A DNA stretch of 13,721 nt, from NCBI GenBank assembly GCA_025999255.1, contig BNXB01000035.1, positions 1 to 13,721 of the forward strand, written 5' to 3'. Shown piece by piece: positions 7,128-13,721 of this stretch. This stretch comes from Bacteroidia bacterium. GTDB lineage: Bacteria > Bacteroidota > Bacteroidia > Bacteroidales > Azobacteroidaceae. Within the stretch, counting starts at the first letter, position 1; every line of letters begins with the position of its first letter. Under the pieces are notes generated by a model, which saw only the letters and a program-made list of their open reading frames with translations, made no database searches and was not told the origin of the DNA. A program made the translations under genes and the position numbers.

Positions 7128-8299
7128 TAGCGCAACAGGTTTTTTAATCCGTCCATATCAAAGCTCAAACTGAATCGTAAAGTTTGATCCAAAGGATTGG
7201 AAGGAACCGTAGAAATCAGATAAGCCACGTCCAGAATAAAAACATTCATCTTAAAGCCGGCTCCTAAGGAAAAATACTGACGGTTTCCCTTGTTGGGACT
7301 TTCATAAAAATAACCGCCACGAACAAAGAAACTCTGATTGTAAGCATATTCGGCGCCCACCGACCACATAATCTCCTGAAACTCTTCCTTTAATCCACCG
7401 GGAGCATCATTAAACGACTTAAAGATACCGGTAATAGGAGACATGTCATTATAATCCTGAATGGCTTTCTGACGCTCTTCCTCCGAATCATAAGTACGGG
7501 TATAAGGACTTGAAGGGACAAGATACTTGTTCAAATCAAGGTTGAAAGCAATCGTATTATAATCATCCAACGGATATAGCAAGGATCCGCCGATACGTAA
7601 ATTAGTAGGAATAAAGTTAGATGTAGTTCCTTTATCGTATGAAATTTTAGTACCTATATTGGAGACGTTAAATCCAAGTCCCAACAACGATTCGCTGCTA
7701 CCAATCATTACATATTTATTCCAGTAACCGGCAACATCGGCGGCAAAAGCCGTTCCGGGATAAAAATCCTCTTCCACTCCGGCGCCGAGATCCGAATAAA
7801 TAAAGCGAAGGTTTGCCCCTAATGAAAATGTTTCGGTCAATTTCAAGGAATAACCCGCATCGACAGACATCTCGTAAGGGCTCACCGTACCATATGAAGC
7901 ATGCGAATTCGGATCGGTCAAATCAATCTTACCAAGAGAAAAATACCGCAACGAAGCTCCGACAGAATGCCTGTCCGAGTCCCCAAGTTTATAATATCCC
8001 GAAAGATATGCCAAATCAATATCGCTCACCAGACTTCTCAACCACGGAGTATAAGATAAACCTACTCCGGCCTTACTATACGCAAATGCATACTTTGCCG
8101 GATTCCAGAATTGGGAGTAAATATCCGGATCGGTAGCCGCCCCAACATCTCCCATACCACCTCCACGGGCATCGGGAGCAATCGTAAGAGAAGGAACCCC
8201 CACAATCAGAGGATTAAAATCATCTTTCCCCTGGGCATTCAACACCATCGGCAGATATATCAATCCGCAAATTATCGTTATAATTCTAAATTTATTCAT
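7127..8299 (-). CDS. porV: Type IX secretion outer-membrane protein PorV (LptO)
   Basis: PorV is an outer-membrane beta-barrel of the FadL type. It collects type IX substrates from the SprA translocon by their C-terminal domain and carries them to the PorU sortase. The 390-residue protein starts with a signal peptide (ITIICGLIYLPMVLNAQG, cleavage near residue 22). It then shows the conserved start of the family, PSLTIAPDARGGGMGDVG followed by ATDPDIYSQFWNPAKYAF, and ends in alternating aromatic and hydrophobic barrel strands (LRFSLSFDM). Position between porU and ispF is as in P. gingivalis. An 88-bp leader with a 9-bp repeat precedes it, the only sizeable gap in this operon, so an extra promoter is possible, though I see no exact TAnnTTTG box there. 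Confidence 0.94.
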   Translation of the reverse strand: MNKFRIITIICGLIYLPMVLNAQGKDDFNPLIVGVPSLTIAPDARGGGMGDVGAATDPDIYSQFWNPAKYAFAYSKAGVGLSYTPWLRSLVSDIDLAYLSGYYKLGDSDRHSVGASLRYFSLGKIDLTDPNSHASYGTVSPYEMSVDAGYSLKLTETFSLGANLRFIYSDLGAGVEEDFYPGTAFAADVAGYWNKYVMIGSSESLLGLGFNVSNIGTKISYDKGTTSNFIPTNLRIGGSLLYPLDDYNTIAFNLDLNKYLVPSSPYTRTYDSEEERQKAIQDYNDMSPITGIFKSFNDAPGGLKEEFQEIMWSVGAEYAYNQSFFVRGGYFYESPNKGNRQYFSLGAGFKMNVFILDVAYLISTVPSNPLDQTLRFSLSFDMDGLKNLLR

Positions 8300-8338
8300 T
8301 CTGTTCCTGTTTTTTAACGAAAGTCCACCCTCACTACT

Positions 8339-8363
8339 TTCATTATTTTCATTATTTTCATTA
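8339..8363. repeat. 9-bp tandem repeat in the porV leader
   Basis: The + strand unit TTCATTATT occurs twice exactly and a third time in part (7 of 9 bases). It lies 40-64 bp upstream of the porV ATG, between porU and porV. Such short repeats can gain or lose units by slippage and so change spacing in a leader or promoter. Confidence 0.6.
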
Positions 8364-8387
8364 AATATAAACTACCCAACCCCTTTT

Positions 8388-11300
8388 TTATTGTCCGAGT
8401 ATAATGATTTTTTTCGCTTTGGTCGCTTCCGTGCTGTTTCCACACCTGACTTCAGCCCGATAGACATAGACTCCCGCTTTCAAAGGCATACCATTATCGG
8501 CCTGCAGATTCCATTCTATAGGATAACTTTTCAGCCAGTCGGAACTTCCCGTTTCTTTATGAGTCCAGCAAATTCGGCCGGTCAGGTCATAAACCCGGAT
8601 CGTCACATCAAGCTGCATATTGGGGCGATCGTGTATCAATTGGAAATAAGTGCGTCCACGGGCAGGATTACCGATAGCCGTTAAATCGAACAACTGGGGT
8701 CTCAATCCTTTTACAACAGTAAATTCCAGGGAATCGACACTCGAATTATTCAACAAATCCCATACCTTGAATACCAAAGTATGATTCCCTTCCGGCAAGG
8801 CTTTTTCTGCAGGAATCAAAAACCTGACCGTACCCTCGCCATAAACATCCGATGATGATTCGAAATAATCATTCAGAATGAAAGTATAATTCGGATTATT
8901 ATCAATACAAACAGATATTTCATGACCAAGGCTTCCGCCACTGATATTGATCCCGTCTTCGTCATAAACTTCTGCTACAAAATAGGGGGTCTCATTGACT
9001 TTATCCCCGTTTCTAAACGAAGCGCTATTGAGATACATCGCTTTGATATCCGGCCCCCGGCCTTCTTCTTCCGGATATTCGGCCGTACTGTTCAACTTGA
9101 AATCCAGATAGACGCCGTGTCCGTCTGTCCCTTTATCCTTATCAAAAGCGTAGAAACTCAATTTTCCCTGATTATCACTATACGAGATATCCAAAGGAAC
9201 GGTAAAATTGACTGTAAATTCACCGTTTGCAATATTATTACTACCGGTGTATATTTTACTGGTATAATCCTCAAATTCCAGATATCGACCACCTGTATCC
9301 GGCTCCAATGATTTCAGTTGCTGTTTGCTGTCAAAAACGATTGTCTGAATATTTCCATTCAAATCGGACCGATGATTTCCGTTAACGTCCACAATTTTAC
9401 CGGTCAACGTAATCTTATCCAGAGCCTTAAATTCCAGTACTTTTCCTTCTTCAACCGGTTGACCGTTGACCGCTGAAAGCTGTACTTCCAAATCAGGAAA
9501 ATTCAACCGCAATGCAGGGTCGCCCAACAGTGCATAATTCAGTTTATTCGTATTCCCGTTCAACTGGTTCTTGCTCATTCTTAAAACATCGCCTAACCTT
9601 AAATTTTTCCGGTTATTTTTATCAAATAAAATTCGCAACAACCTGCTGTTTATATAACTATTAGGATCCGAGTCAACCACTCTTGTCGTAGTATATAAAG
9701 CAATAGCTCCACTCTTTTTATTTTGGAAAGCAGCTTCACCGGCAGAATTATTAACCCCGTCGAACCAGCCGAAATCACAGGTTGCAGTAATCCACAAAGG
9801 CAAATTTTCAAACGACATCTGATTCACGTCCGAAATTGTCAGTAAATCTTCGGATGTCCAGGCAGTCGTATTCCCATGTCCCGTATAATTCAACAAAAAG
9901 CATCCGTTCTTCAATGCATTCATCATTTTATTTTTAGCATCAGGATATGTTTTCTTTCCATTGACTGTAACTGCTTTAAAAGCAGGCTCATATACCTTTA
10001 CTATATTATATTCGGGATGTTGATTTTCCAGATACTGAGATAATGTATCAGCCTGAATGCTATGCCTGTAAAATCCTTCACCGGCGCTCATATCATCTCC
10101 GGCGAAAATTACCGTATTTTTCCACGGACTATATTGAGTATTATTCATATAACCAATTACTTTTGCGACCGCATTATCAGCCTGAGCCATGGAACTCGCC
10201 GGAAAACGGCCAATCCCAATGTCCAGAACGTTCCATGCCAGTAAAGAATTGGCAGTCTTCGCATCGTCGTCCAGGAATCCGAAATAATCATCCGTACCAT
10301 AAGAATCGTATTCACTCACGGATTCTTTTACCTGGTAAGTCAACAAATAATTATCATTCGGTAAACTTTTTGCGCCGGGAGTTTTGAAGCGGTTATCAAA
10401 GATCCCATCGCCAAACAGTAACAAATACTTTGGTTTGTCATTTTCAACTCCGGCCCGATCATAAAACATCTTCATAAACCGGCGATAAGCCGTAGCATCC
10501 GGAACTCCCGAAGAAAACTCATTAAAAATCAAATCGGCCTGCACTACCGTTACATGCAACCCCGATTTCTCCCGGTGTGCGTTAGCCAGGGTTTCTGCCT
10601 GCAAAAGAAAACTTTTAGGAGCCAAAATAACCATTTCCGTTTGGTCCAGACCGTGTAAATTCTGGTTTTGTACCTCACCCAATAATTCCGGAACCGGAAA
10701 ACTCTTACTCAAATCAACCAAAGCGAATTCCCTGATTGTATCGTTCGATTTCACGCCGAAACTCAGTTGGGAGCCCGACAAAGTCGTGTTCAACTTGCGC
10801 ACATTATACGGATCCGTCACATCAAAGACGACATGATTATTTCCTGCATTTTCAATATTAAAACGTACTGATTTTTTCCGGCTGTTTACACTTCTGAAAA
10901 AAGGATCATTATTGCCGTAGGCCTGTAATTTCCGGGTTGTATTCAAACGAATATAGTTAAGAAACGCCACAGTTTGACTTCCTGTCTGATAATATACTTT
11001 TGTCGAAATTTTCTCGACAGGATTTTCCCAGTCTCCGGAAAACTCAACCTGCTCCGCTTTAATATAATTATCATTATTATTCATCGACGGCATATAATCC
11101 TCTATAACAGGATTATCATTCGCACTCAAAGTCAATAGTGAATTTGACAAGGGTTTAGCCGCAAAAGAAAGGGTAAACCTGGCCGATATAATACCCGGAA
11201 CATCAAAATCAAATGTCCGTGTATTTTTCATCACAAAGTTTTCTCCATACAATTCCCTACCGGTATTTGTTATAGAAATGGAATCCGACTCGTACAAAAC

Positions 11301-11840
11301 ATAATCGTTGTATTCCGAAATAGTCGCCGTTGTCAGTTCTTCCGAAACCTGTAATTCCGTTTCCTTTGGTCCGGAATCGCTTTGCGTCATAAAATACACT
11401 CCATAAGTAGCATATGGATTATTTTCATGTACAAACGAATTTGAGAAATCATCAAACGACCATTTCACCGTACCCCGACCATAGAACAAAAGATAATCAC
11501 CCGGACCGAAAATATCATCCGAACCTTTGTTTACATACACGGCAATCTCCTGCAAATCATCCACATAAGGCTTACTGAAGTCCTCATCCAATATCCAACC
11601 TCCGGAACCGTAGATTTTCACCCTGGAAGGATCGGAAACACCCATCTTTTTAATATCGTCGTACGACAATTTATAGATAGCATTGGCAAACGTCTTCAGT
11701 TTAATCCATTTACCGGTCGAAAGTTTTGAGGTTTTCGTATAACGCGACCCGTCATTTTTCACCTGGGATTTTACTTCCGGAGAAAAAGAAAATGTAGCGA
11801 TTAAAACAAGAAAAACAAAGTATTTTATTTTATTTTTCAT
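8388..11840 (-). CDS. porU: Type IX secretion sortase PorU (peptidase C25 family)
   Basis: PorU is the cell-surface gingipain-like cysteine protease that cleaves the C-terminal sorting domain from type IX substrates and attaches the mature proteins to anionic lipopolysaccharide. The 1150-residue protein has a signal peptide (KYFVFLVLIATFSFSPEVKS, residues 6-25), a long N-terminal beta region, and a C25 catalytic domain at about 400-775. The catalytic pair is visible as His655 (NYTGHGNTTAW) and Cys688 (WITATCDFGWFDG). P. gingivalis PorU (1158 residues) has its catalytic Cys at 690, nearly the same place. LLGDPALRLNFPD closes the catalytic domain. Beta domains follow, and the last 100 residues (about 1050-1150) form its own sorting-type domain (TAIGNPARG to KKIIILGQ). 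It starts 9 bp after the hydrolase gene, in one operon with porV. Confidence 0.96.
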   Translation of the reverse strand: MKNKIKYFVFLVLIATFSFSPEVKSQVKNDGSRYTKTSKLSTGKWIKLKTFANAIYKLSYDDIKKMGVSDPSRVKIYGSGGWILDEDFSKPYVDDLQEIAVYVNKGSDDIFGPGDYLLFYGRGTVKWSFDDFSNSFVHENNPYATYGVYFMTQSDSGPKETELQVSEELTTATISEYNDYVLYESDSISITNTGRELYGENFVMKNTRTFDFDVPGIISARFTLSFAAKPLSNSLLTLSANDNPVIEDYMPSMNNNDNYIKAEQVEFSGDWENPVEKISTKVYYQTGSQTVAFLNYIRLNTTRKLQAYGNNDPFFRSVNSRKKSVRFNIENAGNNHVVFDVTDPYNVRKLNTTLSGSQLSFGVKSNDTIREFALVDLSKSFPVPELLGEVQNQNLHGLDQTEMVILAPKSFLLQAETLANAHREKSGLHVTVVQADLIFNEFSSGVPDATAYRRFMKMFYDRAGVENDKPKYLLLFGDGIFDNRFKTPGAKSLPNDNYLLTYQVKESVSEYDSYGTDDYFGFLDDDAKTANSLLAWNVLDIGIGRFPASSMAQADNAVAKVIGYMNNTQYSPWKNTVIFAGDDMSAGEGFYRHSIQADTLSQYLENQHPEYNIVKVYEPAFKAVTVNGKKTYPDAKNKMMNALKNGCFLLNYTGHGNTTAWTSEDLLTISDVNQMSFENLPLWITATCDFGWFDGVNNSAGEAAFQNKKSGAIALYTTTRVVDSDPNSYINSRLLRILFDKNNRKNLRLGDVLRMSKNQLNGNTNKLNYALLGDPALRLNFPDLEVQLSAVNGQPVEEGKVLEFKALDKITLTGKIVDVNGNHRSDLNGNIQTIVFDSKQQLKSLEPDTGGRYLEFEDYTSKIYTGSNNIANGEFTVNFTVPLDISYSDNQGKLSFYAFDKDKGTDGHGVYLDFKLNSTAEYPEEEGRGPDIKAMYLNSASFRNGDKVNETPYFVAEVYDEDGINISGGSLGHEISVCIDNNPNYTFILNDYFESSSDVYGEGTVRFLIPAEKALPEGNHTLVFKVWDLLNNSSVDSLEFTVVKGLRPQLFDLTAIGNPARGRTYFQLIHDRPNMQLDVTIRVYDLTGRICWTHKETGSSDWLKSYPIEWNLQADNGMPLKAGVYVYRAEVRCGNSTEATKAKKIIILGQ

Positions 11841-11849
11841 CTAATAACT

Positions 11850-12467
11850 TTACCTGACAAAAAAATCAAGCAATTTCCGTTCGCCGATAAAACCCTGCAA
11901 ATGATCATCGATTTCCACCCGTCCTACTCCGGCAGGAGTTCCGGTAAAAATCAAATCCCCTATCTTCAGGGTAAAAAAACGGCTTACATATGCAATGATC
12001 CTGTCCACTTTAAAAATCATATTTTGTGTATTTCCTTCCTGTACCTTTGTCCCGTTAATATCCAGATGAAAAGGAACTTGATTGATATCCTGTCCTATTG
12101 TTTCTAACGGTACAAAATCCCCTATTACTGCAGAATAATCGAAAGCTTTACTGATTTCCCAGGGCATTCCGTCATTCCTGAGTTTACGTTGTAAATCTCT
12201 TGCTGTGAAATCTATCCCGACAGTTACCTCCCGGTAATACCTGTGAGCAAATTTCTCTGCAATATTCTTTCCCAACCGGTCTATTTTGACCACAATTTCC
12301 GTCTCATAATGCATCTCGGAAGTAAAATCCGGAATAAAGAACGGTTTACCGTCTTTCAATAATGACGAATCGGGCTTCAAAAAAACAGTCGGTTCACTTA
12401 ATAATAACGAATGAAGCATCTCTTTATTGTGAGACGCATAATTCATGCCGACACATATAATTTTCAT
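11850..12467 (-). CDS. Fumarylacetoacetate hydrolase (FAH) family protein
   Basis: A cytoplasmic enzyme of the FAH superfamily, close to the short YcgM/FAHD1-like branch, whose members act as oxaloacetate decarboxylases or acylpyruvate hydrolases. The exact substrate cannot be told from sequence. Metal ligands are visible as Glu55 and Glu57 (HYETEIVVKI) and Asp86 (VGIDFTARDLQ). Other family landmarks are VGMNYASH at the N-terminus, PTVFLKPDSSLL (26-37), KAFDYSAVIG (107-116) and IFTGTPAGVG (173-182). At 205 residues the length is typical of the single-domain group. It starts 5 bp after the rex stop and ends 9 bp before porU, so it is co-transcribed with the secretion genes. A link to secretion is not obvious; conserved order may simply reflect an old operon. 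Confidence 0.9.
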   Translation of the reverse strand: MKIICVGMNYASHNKEMLHSLLLSEPTVFLKPDSSLLKDGKPFFIPDFTSEMHYETEIVVKIDRLGKNIAEKFAHRYYREVTVGIDFTARDLQRKLRNDGMPWEISKAFDYSAVIGDFVPLETIGQDINQVPFHLDINGTKVQEGNTQNMIFKVDRIIAYVSRFFTLKIGDLIFTGTPAGVGRVEIDDHLQGFIGERKLLDFFVR

Positions 12468-12472
12468 CTTTT

Positions 12473-12661
12473 TTATCCTTTTAACCTGTTGAACATAACA
12501 GCCAGGTGGGCATAAATAGAAGTATCCTGAATTACGATATGTTCAGGAACACGTATCCGGTAAGGCGTAAAATTCCAAATGGCTTTGATTCCTCCTTCAA
12601 TCATCAAATCGGCTGTTTCCTGCGCTTGATTTACAGGAACCGTAAGAATACCGATGTTTAC
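12473..12661 (-). pseudogene. rex: 3' remnant of redox-sensing repressor rex
   Basis: The last 62 codons of rex survive. They read VNIGILTVPVNQAQETADLM, continue through GGIKAIWNFTPYRIRVPEHI, and end in IYAHLAVMFNRLKG and a stop. This is the C-terminal end of the Rossmann (NADH-binding) domain and the swapped C-terminal helix of Rex, which senses the NADH/NAD+ ratio and represses fermentation and respiration genes. A full Bacteroidales Rex has about 210-215 residues; the DNA-binding half and most of the NADH-binding half are missing. Homology stops abruptly at 12661, two bases from the stop codon of an unrelated gene. The frame itself is open to 12691 but without a start. Five bp separate its stop from the FAH-family gene, so rex was the upstream gene of that operon. 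Confidence 0.88.
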
Positions 12662-12662
12662 T

Positions 12663-13586
12663 TTATTTTTCTTTTTTCCACCAAGATGTTGTCAAATCAT
12701 AGTCGTAGCTTATGTTCTCTCCATCTTCCTTAATCGTTATATTTTGATTTCCATTTATTATTAGCCTTGTAAAAGGGCCTATTTGGTCATCATGGACATA
12801 GAGACGTTCGATTTTATCACTTATATATTTTATCTCATTTGAAGATTGTCCGAACCTATATCCATTGATAGTTACAAGATGCTCTTCATTTGAAGGAAAT
12901 CTAAGACCGAGAAGAATTGGTACATTTCCTTTTAAATATGCATAAACATAACCTTTGAAATATCTTTCATTAGCAAGGTCTGTTCTTAATTCAGATATTA
13001 GACCATTATTATTTATTGCCTTACAAACCTGATAAACCTCTAAGCCTTTACTTGGAAATATTTTCCCGGAGTTTGAAGTTTTATCTCCAGCTAATATTGT
13101 AACTTCACTTAAACTTGGAGCTTTAGTATTAAACAACTCTGATGTTTTTTGAAAAGCCATCCATAATGCTGTCGTGGCACATGAAGCAACAATGCCATCT
13201 TGCTCTTTGAATGGCATGGTTTCTATTTCCAGTTCATGTCCAAATAAATTAATCTTTTTTAAGGACAAACAAGTGTAATATCTATTTTTTGCTGCATTTT
13301 GTTTTTGGTATGTATTCAAATATGTAATTCCAAAAACCCCTTTAGGTAAGGGTTTTATAACCATACATCCTTGATATGTTTTCCATGTTTTGTGTTTTGG
13401 GTCTTGCAACATATTAGAAAAATATTCTTCTTGAAATGTCTCTGAAAAGAAATGAATACGCCTGCAATGCTTTTCGTACAACGTATAACAACGAGCATAG
13501 TAGTTTGCATAATCATCTAAATAATTCAAGCATGTATAATCATTTTCTCTTATAATTGTGCCAATTCCAAGACCATTGGTCTCCAA
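12663..13586 (-). CDS. Putative papain/C39-like cysteine peptidase, unrecognised family
   Basis: I do not recognise this 307-residue protein as a named family. It has no signal peptide or membrane segment, so it is probably cytoplasmic. The central part shows a papain-fold order of catalytic residues: Gln129 (KEQDG), Cys136 followed by a helix-like run (ASCATTALWMAF), His236 (NEEHLVTINGYRF) and an acidic residue, Asp266 or Asp267 (YVHDDQIGP). This Q-C-H-D pattern resembles C39-like and other papain-fold peptidases. The N-terminal 120 residues are unassigned. The start is TTG at 13586; no ATG lies in frame before residue 59, and a stop sits five codons upstream of the TTG. The gene ends two bases from the rex junction, so its natural 3' end may have been altered. 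It lies 34 bp after a gene ending in a coiled coil and is probably co-transcribed with it. Confidence 0.6.
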   Translation of the reverse strand: METNGLGIGTIIRENDYTCLNYLDDYANYYARCYTLYEKHCRRIHFFSETFQEEYFSNMLQDPKHKTWKTYQGCMVIKPLPKGVFGITYLNTYQKQNAAKNRYYTCLSLKKINLFGHELEIETMPFKEQDGIVASCATTALWMAFQKTSELFNTKAPSLSEVTILAGDKTSNSGKIFPSKGLEVYQVCKAINNNGLISELRTDLANERYFKGYVYAYLKGNVPILLGLRFPSNEEHLVTINGYRFGQSSNEIKYISDKIERLYVHDDQIGPFTRLIINGNQNITIKEDGENISYDYDLTTSWWKKEK

Positions 13587-13588
13587 AA

Positions 13589-13605
13589 TTAAATAATTAA
13601 TTTAA
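13589..13605. promoter_or_regulatory. AT palindrome just upstream of the peptidase start
   Basis: TTAAAT and ATTTAA form perfect 6-bp arms around 5 bp, ending 2 bp before the TTG start. It could be an operator or part of an unstructured AT-rich leader; in such AT-rich DNA it may also be chance. Confidence 0.2.
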
Positions 13606-13610
13606 CTTTC

Positions 13611-13633
13611 GCAAGCTTCTTTACCCCGCTTGC
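13611..13633. terminator. Hairpin across the stop codon of the upstream gene
   Basis: GCAAGC (13611-13616) and GCTTGC (13628-13633) pair perfectly around an 11-base loop that contains the upstream stop codon. On the - strand an AT-rich but not T-only stretch follows. It may partly terminate transcription or separate translation of the two genes. Confidence 0.3.
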
Positions 13634-13719
13634 CTAAAGGAATTAAAATTTAACATTTTACTAAGTTTCTCATTTTCAGAGATTAAATTTTGCATTAACA
13701 ATTCGGCATCTGTTTCTAA
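13621..13719 (-). CDS. 3' end of an unknown gene (partial)
   Basis: Only the last 32 codons lie in the window. The encoded end, LETDAELLMQNLISENEKLS then KMLNFNSFRQAG and a stop, has leucines and charged residues spaced as in an amphipathic helix or coiled coil. The family cannot be told from this. It lies on the same strand as the peptidase-like gene, in a different frame and 34 bp upstream, so the two are probably one transcription unit. Confidence 0.55.
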   Translation of the reverse strand, partial: LETDAELLMQNLISENEKLSKMLNFNSFRQAG

Positions 13720-13721
13720 AA

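Larger units (their letters stand above)
12661..13721. other. AT-rich foreign segment joined to rex
   Basis: From 12661 to the end of the window the DNA is visibly richer in A and T than the rex-porU operon, and its two genes are unrelated to their neighbours. No terminal inverted repeat, integrase or tRNA is visible at the left edge, and the right edge is outside the window. An inserted accessory element, a deletion end-point or an assembly join would all look like this. Confidence 0.55.

Noticed and set aside
12663..13586. The peptidase-like gene as a transposase or integrase of the inserted segment.
   Set aside because: No DDE or tyrosine-recombinase motifs are present; the Q-C-H-D layout fits a peptidase better.

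Overview
The window comes from a Bacteroidota chromosome, most likely order Bacteroidales. The evidence is type IX secretion genes in the order porU-porV-ispF, a secreted protease with a type IX C-terminal sorting domain, Bacteroides-type -7 promoter boxes (TAnnTTTG), little use of Shine-Dalgarno sites, and a Bacteroidales-type DnaA and Rex. I cannot name the genus. Only dnaA and two small gene remnants are on the + strand; every other gene is on the - strand.

Left part (1-4503): dnaA (+) converges on a two-gene unit (-) made of an S8 subtilisin-like protease with a type IX sorting domain and xseA (exonuclease VII large subunit). The two overlap by a GTGA junction. A promoter box inside the upstream extension of the protease frame moves its start to 4434.

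Accessory part (4435-6629): a gene-poor stretch with inverted repeats is followed by an abiE-type toxin-antitoxin pair (AbiEi antitoxin, then AbiEii nucleotidyltransferase toxin, ATGA overlap). A promoter box lies exactly where the longest antitoxin frame would start, so its start moves to 6316. Upstream of it, on the + strand, lie two fused gene scraps: a SusC/TonB-dependent receptor fragment and a tail resembling a sulfatase C-terminus. They suggest that a polysaccharide-utilisation locus once stood here and decayed.

Core part (6630-12661): a compact - strand operon reads rex (only the 3' end is present), a fumarylacetoacetate hydrolase-family gene, porU (type IX sortase), porV (type IX outer-membrane shuttle) and ispF. 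Genes are 5-9 bp apart or overlap, except for 88 bp between porU and porV. The sortase machinery and a probable substrate (the S8 protease) therefore sit in the same window.

Right end (12661-13721): rex is cut after about its last 60 codons. AT-rich, unrelated DNA begins at the cut. It carries an unrecognised protein with a papain/C39-like Gln-Cys-His-Asp arrangement, and the 3' end of another gene whose product ends in a likely coiled coil. This looks like an accessory, possibly defence-related, insertion into rex, or an assembly join. It is the most interesting part of the window.
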